From assembly GCA_947172415.1 (NCBI GenBank), contig OX359198.1, positions 2,759,401-2,823,400 on the forward strand: 64,000 bases of DNA, read 5' to 3'. This document shows, piece after piece, positions 33,688 through 46,146 of this stretch. A program made the position numbers and the translations under genes. This DNA comes from Chondrosia reniformis. Its lineage: Eukaryota > Porifera > Demospongiae > Chondrillida > Chondrillidae. The notes below the pieces were generated by a model. The model was not told the DNA's origin, searched no databases, and saw only the letters and a list, made by a program, of their open reading frames with translations. Numbering within the stretch: position 1 is the first letter of the stretch; every line of letters begins with the position of its first letter.

Positions 33688-36600
33688 GTTTAGCATATGC
33701 TCTTCTATCCAACCTACCTCCTGTGTATGGACTGTATGCTTCATTCATTCCAACAATTGTGTACTCTTTTTTTGGAACATCTAAACACATCTCAATTGTT
33801 AAGTGTTGCTACAAAGTGTGTATTATCCAGTAATTATGATATTACTTGAATAAGGATTTCTTCTAACTGCATCGAACTTATCTTTGGAAAGATGACCTTT
33901 CCAAAAATAATTGTGATATTAACACATGTACGTATGTATCAGATATGCATATATACGTAATTGGAATTGTATGCACAGAACGTATGTACATACATTACAT
34001 ACAGTGATTTGATTGTATGGGCAGCAGGAAGACATGTGTGATACATTATAATAAGAGGATCTTAAAACAAAATTTCACATTACCACTAAATATTCACAAG
34101 TTCCACTAATAATTAGGGATTTACAGTACTTTGCTGATTCACAGATACAGTATCTGCATTATTTCCTTACCACTGTAAGTCTGTGTATAAGTGTATATTA
34201 TACTATTGTGTATTGGTCTGTAAGATTTGGTTTAAACCATATATACACATCCTCCTCCATTTTCAGGTACCTTTGCTGCTGTGTCTCTGATGGTTGGAAA
34301 TGTCATCTCCAGACTAGCAGAAAGCAGGTCTGACATCATGTTTGCTTGTCAGGTGGAACAGAGTATGCCAATAATATGTAACAGCAGCTCAAATGCTCTC
34401 AACACAAGTTGTTGTAGCTACAAGGAGTGTAAGGATAAGTGTGTAGATTTCAGCAGTGGAATTGCAATAACTATAGCCTTTACAACTGGCATTCTACTTG
34501 TAACTACACTCAATCTTCCCTTATCTGGACACCCCAGATATGGGCACGTCCCTCTACCAGGCAGCATGAAGTGTTTGCTGAGTCAGCAAGTAAACAAAAT
34601 GGCCATGACAACGGTTGCGTTCACGGTGATTTTTGAAGGCAAATGTGTTTACTGATCTTATGGATCGCCAAGAATGGCAGTAATAGTTAACTAGTTCAGC
34701 TGCAAAGTGTGAAGTCGATCTTGAAATTCATTTTCCTCACACAGCAAGCATCGTACCTTACAATTTTTGTACATAAAACAGCTATACTCTTCGAATTTTC
34801 TGAGTTACAGGCATTTCTGAGTTACGGACAGTGCCTGGTCCCAAGGAGCCCAGATAAGGGAGGATTAAGTGTACTTAGAGGGCATTACTACGTAGTTGTC
34901 CTAGGTTCAATTCCCAGCAATTGCTTCTTTCATGTTTTTCCATCTTTATGATATTTCAGACTGACTGTAGTCACAGTAATACTTGTGGTTTGATTATCTC
35001 TTTGATTTCTGATGGCTTCATTAATATGAGGCTAAGGAGAATACAAATTGAATAGACTGTTTCCTAGACTTACTCCTTATGGAAAAACCTAAGGAAATGT
35101 AGATTGTACTTTTCATAGAGTACCGTCATCAGCTGTGTACACTAAAGTACATCATAACAGCACAATAGCTATTAGGTAATTGTCAGCATTAGTTGGTAGA
35201 ACCTGTGTTATTTTTATAGTACACATATACTTCTGCTGCGGGTATTTGATTATAATAGAAACTTCTAAAATTTGTTTTCTAAATTTATTCTTTTTTGAGT
35301 CACATGAGTTGCACAATGTATTTGAAACACTTGATGTCAGGCAGAACCTCTTTTGGCTATATTATTCATACAATCATGTACATATTTAAAATGGTAATAT
35401 TGGCTATATTAGACATACAATCATGCACATATTTAACATGTAAATATTGGCTATTATAACATATTGGTGTGTAATCATATAACAACCATAGTGGTGGTGG
35501 TCATGGTAGTTGTCAGGCTTACATTTCACTTGAGTAACTGCAGTGATGATCCAGTCAATAATCACAGGTAAAGAAAAAGGAAAAGAATTGTGTACAGTAT
35601 TTCGTAATCGTTTCGTGTAGGCCAGAATCTTGTTTTCTGGGTCACGTACCAGGCACAGAAATATTCAGAAACACCGAAAAGTTTCAAAACGTTAGCTCAC
35701 AGTTACACATATAAACATTGTACCTTCTTCAAGTGGTCTATTAATTCATATATTTCTTTTTAAATACAAAATGGTCTCATTAAAAATACTGAGATCAGGT
35801 GAACAGTGTCACCTCGATAATCCACCAAAATGGCTCAAGGAAAAATGTGGCAGATTAAAAAGGAGGTGGATTATCGAGATAACACTGTAAATTTGGCAAC
35901 TACGTACGTATCTACTCTCTTGGTTTGTTGTTTTACAGGTGGGGCCCATTCCAGGCATGGCAATTTTCAGGTTCATAGCTCCTCTGTGTTACCTAAATAG
36001 CAAAGTCTTCTATTCCAGGATGGTAATATAAGGTGGTATGAATCCTGCAAAGTTGCTGCAGAAAAAAGAAGTTGGTTGCTTCCGGTCTGGTTTTCAAAAG
36101 GCTAATCACTCCCAAATTATTTCCACTTATCTCACGCATGAACCCACAGTATGTATGTACATATTTGAAGTTGCACCCCATGTGTACATATGTAAGTACA
36201 CACATACATATGAAAAATCTAATACACCATTTTCCTATATGCTATGGCTACTGGGTAGAAAAGCCTATAGGGAACTATAAACCTGGAAAGAGCTTTGCAT
36301 ACCTTTGATACCTTGTTCAGTATCCACAGTGTCTGTACTCACTATACTTTTCTATTTACTGGGCTCACCCGATCTCACTCAAAAAACTTTCAATACGTAT
36401 TATTACCTTGTGCTTTCAAATCACTATGTATTCCAATACTTAAAGTACGTATATGTATATACGTACTTATGTTAAATACGTATGTACGTACATATATATT
36501 TGGGAATTATTATTAATAGTATTATATTGATATTGGAAGTGTTTTCTTTGCCAACAATAGCTGTATATATATAATCATAAGGTTTTCTACAATGTTGACA

Positions 36601-38381
36601 GCAATTGATTTATTTCATTTAAATGCCTTTACTCAATTAACCACACATCCATATCTTAAAAATAATGATTTAGAGTGTGTATATACGTATACATAGATAC
36701 ATACTTACAATAGCATTTGCTTATATATGATTCTAGGTCTCAACATTGCACAAGGGAGGCAAGACCAAATCAGAGGAAGCTACAGTGACTTATAACGGAA
36801 CTGTAAACTCCTCTCACCTAAGAGATGATTCAACAGAAACTGAGGACCCAGTGATGCTGATGTACTGGGTGATGACAATGGTCAAATATACACTGTAAAT
36901 CTTGGCATTGAGCAGGATTCCTCTAAAGTAAACTTCATACAATCTTCATTGACTGTGCTCCCATCACCTTTGTAGATGCCATTGGTGCTGAGACATTGGA
37001 ACAGGTACATTTGCAATTAATTGAGAAGCCTAACTTGCCTTTGAAAAAAAAAAAATAAGCATGTACACACAAATGTGTATTAATGTATTAATTTAGTTCA
37101 TTGGCTAAATTATTATTTTAGCAGAAAAACACCTTTCAGCATATAGATGGTATTCCGAGGGAATGCATGCATGCACAAGGGTAATACAGAATATTAAGCC
37201 TAAGAGTCTGTCATTAGTAAACGTCATGCAATAAATTGAAACTTGTCAATTTACAATGAAAATTTTCAGATCAATATGTCTAGTCTTCCTCGTAGGTAAC
37301 TTTGGATTTCGCATATTCTTTATTCCTTTTTATTTCAAACCTTTCCAAACATGCAGGAACATTTCAATTAGTTGGTTGTATTTTTTTCAAGTTAATATTA
37401 CCTGCACATTACCTATTACCTACCTTTCAATATCCATATCATGGAAATATTTACCAATATGTATTATCAATATCTTTGAGTTTGCCATGAAAGTAGTGTT
37501 AATTTTATCTTATGAAGTGTTTTATGGTTATTGTTTTTGCTAAATTGATCATATGTATATTTACACTATTTGTGCTCTTTTAATCAGATAATGTTACATA
37601 CGTATTTTATTATGTATTATGTATGTGTTAAAATACATATGTAGATCACATCAGAGTGATGCTAGAATGACGTGAATTCCTAAAAACATTTGGAAAAGAA
37701 TGGCTCTTTCCTACAATCCAGGATGCAGTTCAACATGAAAAGTGTGGAGAAAAATTGGTAATTATTTAATGATGTAGCTTTCTCATTTTATGTGATATAC
37801 ACCGACACTTCCAACTTGGTTTTCATGTAACACATTATATTCTTATTACCTGGAGTTTTATCATCCGTGATAAGGAAGACCTCTTGGTTAAAATGGCCAA
37901 GTTTGTTAAATGTCTGTTGCTGATGTGCTTGCAACATTTCCAACGTTTTCCAGCATCTAAATATGCAATTTGTTCTTCTCTGGTATTGAAGCCCTGGGGT
38001 TCTCATGATTAAATTTGACATTGCAGTTGGAAGAAATCCTTATTCAATTACAAAGAAATTGACGAAATGTAGCCCCAATAATTAGTAAATGTTTCAGTCT
38101 CAAATTGGAGGTAGGAGTCAACATTAGAAAAAATGACCACCAAAGCTAGGAATAGGAATAAGTACTTTTGACCTGTACAGTAAATTCTTTAACTGTACTA
38201 CAATTGTATTATCCTGTAATTTGTACACTTTTCCTTCTATTAGTGTCGGCTTATGGATGGAATTATTGTGACATCACCCGTAATCCATGAGTTAACAAGG
38301 GTCTCCAAAATGCAATATCAGGACTATACGGCTGGGGATGGCATTACAGAAGTTTTGTCAGACAATGTAATTGCTACATAA
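33688..38381 (+). pseudogene. Broken SLC26-family anion transporter gene
   Basis: Exons in order show SLC26 features. 33688-33798 encodes [19 protein letters not shown] then FGTSKHISI, the family's sulfate-transporter signature. 34267 to about 34500 encodes GTFAAVSLMVGNVISRLAESR. STAS-domain exons lie at 35939-36022 (PGMAIFRFIAPLCYLNSKVF), 36737-37004 (FIDCAPITFVDAIGAETL) and about 37676-37757 (FGKEWLFPTIQDAVQHEK), with a possible C-terminal exon at 38244-38381. SLC26 proteins exchange anions across membranes and use STAS for regulation. The segment between 34500 and 35939 encodes none of the remaining membrane helices. The first donor reads TTAAGT instead of GTAAGT, and an in-frame TGA precedes the third STAS exon. 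I call it a pseudogene. Confidence 0.78.
35804..35887. mobile_element. 84-bp pogo/Tigger-type MITE
   Basis: Inverted ends CAGTGTCACCTCGATAATCC (left) and CAGTGTTATCTCGATAATCC (reverse complement of right) extend to CACC and match at 21 of 23 positions. The CAGT...CGATAATCC end resembles Tigger/pogo terminal repeats. It lies in the intron just before the first STAS exon (35939) and has no coding capacity. A clean TA duplication is not visible on the left side. Confidence 0.78.
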
Positions 38382-38495
38382 TCTATTGTGCGTGTATTAC
38401 ATAGGCCTTTGCATGTAACATTAGTGACAGAATATTTAGGAATGCACTTACTTGTCAACTGTAAGCTAGGAACTGGTTCTGCATCACTGCCTTTA

Positions 38496-39853
38496 AAGCT
38501 TTCTTCGAAGTACTTTCTGGCATTTGGTCATAGGATTATTATTCTGTTGATGCGCTATTTCCACATCCAACCAAGCAGGCAGTCTTCTAAACTTAACGTC
38601 CTTGGCATTCCTGTCACTTATGTGACCTTCCTGCCTCTTACTACCCTTCTGATTGCCCAATTTCCTTCCGTGGTTGCATGGCTGCGATTTGTTGGTTGTT
38701 TTTCCACTCACAGCCATAGCAACAGAGTAGACCAGGCCGACCTAGGGCCTTCCTTCTACTCTTTCTCCACCCAATCATTGGCCTCCTGAAGCAGTGCCGT
38801 ATCAACATGGTTGAACTTCACCTCCCCACAGGGTTTTCTGTCAGAGAAATCTCCAGGTTTTTCGGAGCCAGGCATCATTTGCTTTGCCTAAAGTTGCATC
38901 AATCGATCATTGCCACTTGTCCTAGGACTGGGATGACTATGTTTGGGAGTTTCAACAGGGCCTGTACACTGCTCACCATTTTTTACAGCCCTAGCCTGAA
39001 CTTGGGGGAGCTCCTCCTGTCCCTAGGCTCCCACACCTTCCTCCACAGTCTCAGTTAGGGTGGCTACACCACAAGAGTCAGGTTCCACAAGAGCTCGTAG
39101 GATTCTACCAACTTTTGCAGTTAGCGCTACCTTTGTGGTTTTATAGTCTGGCATTGCAGCATTCCAAGCCTATTACAACTGCTTCGCATACCCCATTTCC
39201 ACGGGTTTACTTCTCGGTAAATCTCCATGAGGATATTATCCCTCTGAAGGTTAAAGATCACCCCTTGGATCCTTCTCCTTCCAGAGGCACCTTGCGGTGC
39301 ATCATTAACCAAATCTAAATCTAGGCTACCCGTTACTTGCCGTACTCCGTCTCCAGCCAATTTCCTTTTGGCTTGACAGGCAAGGGTTCGACCGGTCTGA
39401 GGTAAATGTGGGTTTTTGCTCAACCATTCCCACTCTAAACCCTTCAGATAGCCACCTCTCTGGGGTTCAGATGGCTCATAGCAATCAATCACTACCCTAA
39501 CCATATCCTCGGTCCAGGAGCTTGGTTGGCCCAACACTGGGAGCGAAGAAGGGCTATTCCATTCAGCTACATCTACCTGTGAGGTACCAGTGGAATTACC
39601 TATTCTGGATGACCCAGGGCTTTCATCTCCACTGGTTCACCTAGACCATAGCCTGTCTTGAAAATTAATATTTTCGTAAGGACACGTAACCCAGTGAAGC
39701 TGCCAGATGGGGGTTGCGCACATGCTGGCAAGGAGGCTGATTTAGCCACAGTAAGCCACATGAAGGGCTAAGCACCTTCCTCCATCAGGGGGTTGAACCG
39801 GACAATACCCATCCCCTTGTCAGATCGTAACCACAGCCTCCAATTCCCACGAC
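38496..39853 (-). mobile_element. Non-LTR retrotransposon, 5' fragment (copy B)
   Basis: Sequence from CTTTCTTCGAAGTACTTTC to CCTCCAATTCCCACGAC aligns with 7520-8906 of copy A and 50503-51893 of copy C. It covers only the N-terminal coding region on the minus strand; the RT and endonuclease are missing. Frames at 39127-39537 (GQPSSWTEDMVRVVIDCYE, GYLKGLEWEWL) and 38493-38717 correspond to the copy A N-terminus. The 5' end meets satellite DNA directly at 39857. The 3' truncation point lies 115 bp after the last SLC26-like exon. Confidence 0.85.
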
Positions 39854-39856
39854 TAA

Positions 39857-40127
39857 ATAGACGAGTACATATAACTAGTATATACAATTAGTACATACTA
39901 CAAGTTCTTTTAACTAGTGTCTACAACTAGTTCATACAACTAGTACATACAACTAGTACATACAACTAGTACCTACACCTAGTACATACAACTAGTTCAT
40001 ACAACTAGTACATACAACTAGTACATACAACTAGTTCATACAACTAGCACGTACAACTAGTACATTAAAATAATACATACAACTAGTAACTAGTACATAC
40101 AACTAGTACATACAACTAGTATATACT
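39857..40127 (+). repeat. Satellite block between non-LTR copies
   Basis: Units of CTAGTACATACAA in the same orientation as the main block, starting four bases after the 5' end of copy B. The right edge is the hairpin at 40128. Confidence 0.92.
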
Positions 40128-40194
40128 AGCATTAGCTATGCATGAATCCTACAAGCAAGGGTGTTGTATGATTCATGCATATATAGCTAATGCT
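40128..40194. repeat. Inverted repeat, 67 bp
   Basis: AGCATTAGCTATGCATGAATC at the left pairs with GATTCATGCAT and ATAGCTAATGCT at the right, with a four-base bulge (TATA) in the right arm. It begins at the last satellite unit, so it may be a small foldback insertion in the array. Confidence 0.75.
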
Positions 40195-40779
40195 TCACTG
40201 TGTAACATCCCTTTCTTGTTTCTGTGCTCTTTATGCCATTCTTACATCTTCACTATTTTGTGGAAAATTTTAATTGTTCTTTAGTTTTTGTACTTTTATG
40301 CAAAATAAGCTAGGAATTGTATTTTAAACCACTTTGGTTTTGCAATCTTCAACTGAATATGACGTCATTAAAATGGCGACTTTATTGAAGCCTTGACTCT
40401 TGTGCCATGAAAACCGTCATGCTCAATAATAAAGTAATCACCCTCGCTTCTACAAAAGAGTACAGCTCAGAAAATTTAGAGTATTTTCACATTAGAAGTA
40501 GTTTGAAAACTTGTTTCCTTTTTTAGTTATGGCAAGGGAAGAAGATGAAGAAGATGAAAAGACAAAAATGGAAGTTTATCATTTCGCCAGTGAAACCTAT
40601 ATATTCGCTTGCCTTTAAGGTCTATTTAGAGTATGTATATAGTATATATAGCTATACACAGCCTAGTTTTGTCGATTTTCTGTCCATTTCCGGATTTTGC
40701 TCCTATACCGATGAATGAGAAAAACGAATATTTGCGTCATCCCTTCAGAGGTAGTACTACCATACTCCTTGATAACTAG
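40195..40779. other. Non-satellite spacer within the satellite field
   Basis: AT-rich DNA without a recognised gene. A short acidic/Lys frame (EEDEEDEKTKMEV) near 40540-40580 is probably chance. The last part, 40671-40790, resembles 51893-52010 (TTTTGCTCCTATAC, AGAGG and ACTCC blocks), where the sequence again runs into satellite units. This spacer edge is therefore itself a repeated module. Confidence 0.6.
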
Positions 40780-41116
40780 CACAAACACATATAACTAGTA
40801 CATATATATAGAACAAACAGCTATTACATACAACTAATACACACAGCTAGTACATACAACTAGTAAATACAACTAGTTCATACGACTAGTGCCTAAAACT
40901 AGTAAATATAAATAGTACATAAAACTAGTACATACAACTAGTACATAGAACTAGTAAATAAAACTAGTACATACAATTAGTAAATAGTAAATGCAACTAA
41001 TACATACAACTAATACATATAACTAGCACATACAACTAGTACATACAACTAGTACATAGAACTAGTACATACAACTGGCACATACAACTAGTAACTAGTA
41101 CATGCAGTTAGTACAT
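40780..41116 (+). repeat. Satellite block abutting the 3' end of copy C
   Basis: CTAGTACATACAA units in direct orientation. The last unit (GCAGTTAGTACATA) is followed immediately by CTTTAGAAAT, the 3' end of the non-LTR copy C. Confidence 0.92.
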
Positions 41117-41653
41117 ACTTTAGAAATAAAATCCTAAACGAATAACCTTGTTACTTCTTGCCTTAGTTTACTAAAGCAAGGAGTATCTGGCTTGGACAAC
41201 CCTCAGTTAGTCATGTTTTCCCTCCTTTTGGTTTTTTAGCCAGAAGCCTCGACTTTGCCTCCTTCTGGCAGTAGCAGACATGTGCCCGTCGGGCCCCAGT
41301 TGATCGTCATAATAGGAAGGAGTACCTCCATACACCAATCCACCACTACTTTCCACAGGTCGACAGGCAAAGACTGGGACAGGACTACTTATCGCTCAGG
41401 CCCCAATCACTCAGCAGATAGATGTTTCCTAAATATCCTCAAAGACCAACAGAGAACAGTTCTCTGCATGTCTCACATCACTTTCTCCAGCACCTTTTGA
41501 CAGCTTTCGAATTCCCCTAAGGTCTTCCTGGAGAATATCCACAGACCCCAAGGCACCAATTATCATCGGAACTACCTTAATTCAGTAGACCCTAAATTGT
41601 TTCCTCATCTCAGCCGCCACCTTCTGGTACTTTTTGAACTGTTCTTGCCATCT

Positions 41654-41890
41654 TCAATTAAGATTGCTGTCAGTCGAAACCGTCACCTCAATAATGAAGA
41701 TGGATTTACATAGCCGATCCTCAACCACTAAGTCTGGCCTTCTTTCTGTCATTTCTTCATCTGTAGGGATACTAGTATCCCACAAGATTTTGACAGACCA
41801 ATTCTCATAAACTGGTTTTGCTTCGAGTTTGTACCAGGGTTCTTCTTGCTGGAATCCATATTCTTTCAACAATCTCCACAACACCATCAC
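41654..41890 (-). pseudogene. Restriction-like endonuclease domain (copy C)
   Basis: This minus-strand frame reads WRLLKEYGFQQEEPWYKLE, VKILWDTSIPTDEEM, ERRPDLVVEDR and IFIIEVTVSTDSN. The order W-D, then R-P-D-x-x-V, then I-E-V with a following Asp/Asn is the PD-(D/E)xK-like endonuclease of R2-group non-LTR elements, which nicks the target. The key Asp and Glu are present. The open frame is only 78 codons because frameshifts cut both sides. Confidence 0.82.
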
Positions 41891-42017
41891 TATTGCCCGG
41901 TCAAGCCTCTCTTTCTAGAGAGAAAATCCCATAGGCTCACACTTGTTTAGTATGTGTTTGATCGTTTCCATAGCCTTGTCACATACTCTGCACATTAGGC
42001 TCTGGAAATAATGTAAA

Positions 42018-42500
42018 ATTTCCTGTATTCTGAAGACTGAAGGAAATGTACAGGAAATATCGCCCTGACATTTCCTGTACTTTTTGTGTACACCAAGTGG
42101 GTAGAAAATGTCAAATTTCTACACATTTCCTGTATCAGAAAAGTACTAAGGTTTATACAGCACGTCTAAATTCAAGTTTCTCAATTGGTAATGTATTGAG
42201 GATATATAATTAAGCATACAATAATTCTTGATTTAAAAACTGAAGAAAACCAGAAGAAAATACTGTCCTACCATTTCCTGTACTTTTTGTGTGCATCCTA
42301 TATAGCACAGAAAATTTCTAATTTCTGTTCAATTTCTCTAACAGGAAAGTTTTTAAATTTAATTTTCAGTGCTTTAAAATTGCAAATTGTACTAGCATGC
42401 TTTTAAAGTCAAAATGTTTATGTATTAAAGAATTATTGGATCTAGCTAAATAATAATTTTTTGATGTCATGAATAGCAAAAAAGGAAATCAACAGGAAAT
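42018..42500. repeat. CACTA subterminal repeats (left end)
   Basis: ATTTCCTGTA or its complement TACAGGAAAT occurs at 42018, about 42049, 42070, 42125, 42273 and 42491, in both orientations. A further copy is near the right end at 48409-48418. In EnSpm elements clustered subterminal motifs bind the element's second protein; that role here is inference. Confidence 0.78.
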
Positions 42501-42736
42501 ATCAGGTCAACATTTTCTATATTCATGTACATCCTAGCTACAGGCAGAAAATGTCATGCGAATTTTCTATATATTTTTATGATTACAGGAAATTTAATGT
42601 TTGTATATTGAGCCTTCGATTTCTTAGACTAACGAAGTTTCATTTTTCTCATATTTCATTAACAAATCATTTAGATGCTAACAAAATTAACATTGGGCAT
42701 GGTACATTGAGTTTAAAATTGGTCACTAGTAAATAT

Positions 42737-43511
42737 TTAGGACTGAAACCATGAAATAACTGAAATAGCTACCCAAGCAATGGAATAATAACAGTTACAG
42801 GTTCTCCTCCAACTGTTTTTTTGAAATGTACGCATCGCTTGAGAATCTTTTCTATAGGCACATATGAAAGAAGGCAACTTGTTGTAGCACCACACTTCAG
42901 CTGGTTTACCTAACAAATGCTGGTGAGGATGGGGACAAAGCCATGACACAGCTGCAATTACCATAAATTCTGTTTTTGCTTGAACATTGAATGACACTTT
43001 GGCAAAATAGTGTATTTTAACTGGTCGCAAGTTAGATTCAGGGTGACTGGATATAGAAACTTCAATAGGTGGAGTACCAAATATACTGCTGACCCATTCT
43101 GACTGTGCCATAGATGGAATTTTTTGATTCCCATTCGGGCAGCCTAGGCTTTTTCCATTTAAAATTATGGAGGAGTATTTTAGGAAAACTGAATTTATGG
43201 TGATGTCAGGGCTTACAGTAGAATACACTTTCTTATAGAGGGTAACGATATATTCCTTTTGATGTGTTAGAAGAGTGCTGTGCTTGTACCGCATTGGCAG
43301 GTCATAACCATGACAACTCCTTTCCTTAAAAGTATTGGATATTGAGCCTACTACATTAGTGTCCTGGGCCATGGAAGACGTTGAAATCATCCTTAAATTC
43401 TTTAGGAAATTGAAATGAATAGGCATAGTTATCGTTTAAAAATATTTGCATTAATTGTGGCTCATTTGATCTGTTGTTATTTGGCTGATTTCCCAGTATA
43501 CCATTGTAACG
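42737..43511 (-). pseudogene. C-terminal part of CACTA transposase
   Basis: Immediately after the stop at 43512-43514 the same frame continues with RYNGILGNQPNNNRS, the segment that normally follows the transposase core. A frameshift near 43400 then leads into the 42737-43426 frame (YSSIILNGKSLGCPNGN, MAQSEWV, VKIHYFAKV). The region is recognisable in this order, and one nonsense change plus one shift separate it from the core. Confidence 0.75.
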
Positions 43512-45131
43512 TTAAAATGAAAACAGCCAAAACTCATACACTGACCCATAGTCCAGCAGTCCATCCTTCAAATGCCCATGCAAATGCAAATTAGGAGTCA
43601 CTGCGGATGTTCTGTAAAGCTCTTCTACTTGTTTGCAAAATCGTATTAGTAAACCATCTGCTATAGCAATATCATCTTTAGTTAGACTATACTTACATAG
43701 GATTCTACAGGCCAACACAAAATACCTCCAACATTGAAGATGTTCGTCTGGTAGTATTTCATATAAGCAAGGGATAGCAAATATGGTAATCCAGTTTGTG
43801 TACTGATCCGCTGTGAATCCTGAAAAACCACTTGCAATCTTATGGGAAATTCTTCTCACATCAGATGGTACAATCATGTCATCAACCCATTGTTGAATTG
43901 GCTGATAATGTATAAGGCCATGTTGAATCCTTAGGTGTAACATGTGTTTACCAGAGCCAAGAAATAGGTTGTGAATAAGGTCGATTACTAACATCCGGGG
44001 AGGATCCAAATAAGGAAGTCTGAGAAGGGCTGAATAACGACATCCAAATTCAGTTTCTTTCATCTTTTGTTGTGCAGCTGTATTGCAACTGAGAATGCAT
44101 TCTACATTTTCCCTGTGAACGTTGTTTTTACGCGGAGTCCAAGTGGGGCGGTCAAAGCCACTGTAATTCTTTTTGCCTACTGATCCTGGAAATAATTTCA
44201 AGCATTTAGAGCATCCAAGGTTGTCTGAGTGTCCAAGAAAGCCACATACCTTTCTCCCTGCAGGCAAATCACAGGAACAACATAGAAGAGCACACCTAAC
44301 TAATTGATTAAAAACTGAAGAACCTTTGCGAATTTTAAAAGTAATTCCTTTCCAAAAGTTGGCAAGCTCATCAACTAAAGAATCTAGAAATGAATTTATA
44401 TTGTGTTTAGGTTCTGAGGGTCCAGGTATTATCCCTATTAGAAGTATGTTTTTACGCTTGAACCGGAGTGATCGAGGAAGATTTAGGATGGATAAATATA
44501 TTACACCAACGGAATAAACAGTGTGTTTATATGGTTGAAACCAATCCACGTTTATCATTAATGCCAAATTTGTGGAATTTACATCTGCAAGAAAGCGTTT
44601 TCCTGAAACAACTTGAAAATCTTCCCATATCCTACTATCAAAAATATCAGATATATTGTTAGAAGAAATTATAGATCTCCTATGCTCACAGTTTTCAAGA
44701 AAACCTGGATGAAGAAGTAAATCTTGAAGACTTGAGTTAAGACTTTTATAGCAGTAGACCTTATACGGGTATAGAGTCTTTCGTCCAGACATGTATTGCA
44801 CACATTTCAGTAGTTGCTGACCGCAATGTTTTCTTCGAGAATGGTTGGGATGATTAGGAAAGCTGATGTAGTTACATTCCACACTAACTTCCTGTGCATG
44901 CCTCTTAATGACACAATCAGAATACTGATAAATTTTGCAGCACTTGTGACAAATTAATATTATTAAATTCATTAGCGTTAGGCAGAATTTTCCTGAGTTT
45001 ATACATGGTTGGTGGGAAAATAGTTTTAATATTTGCAGCAAATCCCCAGAAGCGACCAGAAATGCTGAAGAAAACAGAAAGAAATTTGAGGAGGTTGTTG
45101 ATTGCATTATCAGGAATATAATGTTTGGCAT
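43512..45131 (-). pseudogene. CACTA/EnSpm transposase core (TNP2-like)
   Basis: The 539-codon minus-strand frame has the TNP2/EnSpm transposase order. It reads CHKC, FPNHPNHSRRKHCGQQLLKC, LYPYKVYCYKSLNSSL, LMINVDWFQPYKHT, LNLPRSLRFKRKNILLIGII PGP split by a short gap, GFLGHSDNLGCSKC, RMLVIDLIHNLFLGSGKHM, and HLHGHLKDGLLDYGSVYEF. The acidic residues in NVDWF and VIDLIHN are likely catalytic positions. It ends at TAA 43512-43514 where homologous coding continues, so GAA to TAA is likely. The methionine at 45131 is not the true start; the N-terminus is in 44917-46146. Confidence 0.9.
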
Positions 45132-46146
45132 GTATCTGAATCAAGTATCCAACTAACCAATGAACTAATATTTTTTGGGTATGGTTTTCTGATGATTCAG
45201 TTGCTGTAGGAAGTTGAGGCCCTTTGTCATGTTCATCTACTATAGCTACTTTGTCAAATTGATCAAAAGTCATGTCCTCATCATCACTACAATTCCATAC
45301 TTCTTCAACATCTGATTCAGAGCCATCTACACACCTGTATATAGTTAGACTGATAAATATATGAAAGATGAATTAACCCTCTGCATCCTATATTCCATTC
45401 AATTCAAAATTCTTGAATCAGAACGACAGCTATAAATAAGAAGCTGGCTATCACATATTGCAAACTATAAACCCATGCTAAAATTAAGTTATGGAGGTTT
45501 AAATTTTTGGATGGAAGAAAATTAAAGGTGCCTAAGCTGAATTTCATCTAATTTACATAAACTTACCTGTACAAGAATCATCTGCACTGCTACTATTGTT
45601 ATCACCACATATGACATTGGCAGGGTTGTTAATTCCAGAATCGTGAAGGGGCAGCCTAAGAGGAATCTTTATAAATTCCAGTTCAAGCGTGTGATGAAGG
45701 TTATATAATGGTAAAGCTGGGGGCAACTGAAGTGAATCTAAAATCCAGGAATGGGCTGAAAGTAATACAGAGTGGTAAAATGTTCAGTAGGCCATGATTA
45801 ATCTATTAAATTTTGTAAACAATAAAATATCCATTAATCTCACGTGCTATCGTCAATCGATATATTAGAACAATCAACGACCTACCGTCTGGATCAGCAT
45901 GGGACTTTTGAGAAGGAGCAGATATCCATTCTTCCTTTTCTTCGTTAAAATATAGCCTACAATGTTTCCTGTATGTTTTCACTGCTAAAAACATACCACA
46001 ATGTTCACACTTAATTCGCTTAGCCTTAGGTTCAAAGCTTGAAGAACCACTGTACTTTTCAACTCGAGTGCAAAGCTTTTGTTTAGACTTAACAACTTCC
46101 CCATCTGCCCTTTTTGCAAACTTATAGCCATGTGATCTTCAGCCAT
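44917..46146 (-). pseudogene. N-terminal region of CACTA transposase gene
   Basis: The frame 44917-45273 encodes LVHWLVGYLIQIHAKHYIPD, LLKFLSVFFSISGRF and FPPTMYKLRKIL, which precede the core in this family; a frameshift near 44990 joins them. Further upstream (45900-46030) is a zinc-finger-like CEHCGMFLAVKTYRKHCRLY and FNEEKEEW. The gene start is probably near 46146, about 65 bp from the divergent gene. Intron positions between 45300 and 45900 are uncertain. Confidence 0.65.

Noticed and set aside
34880-34935. tRNA-like B box (GGTTCAATTCC)
   Set aside because: A single B-box-like match with an imperfect T-stem and no A box at the right distance; too weak to call a SINE or tRNA.
44326-44662. 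Plus-strand frames across the CACTA transposase
   Set aside because: They are antisense to well-conserved transposase motifs.
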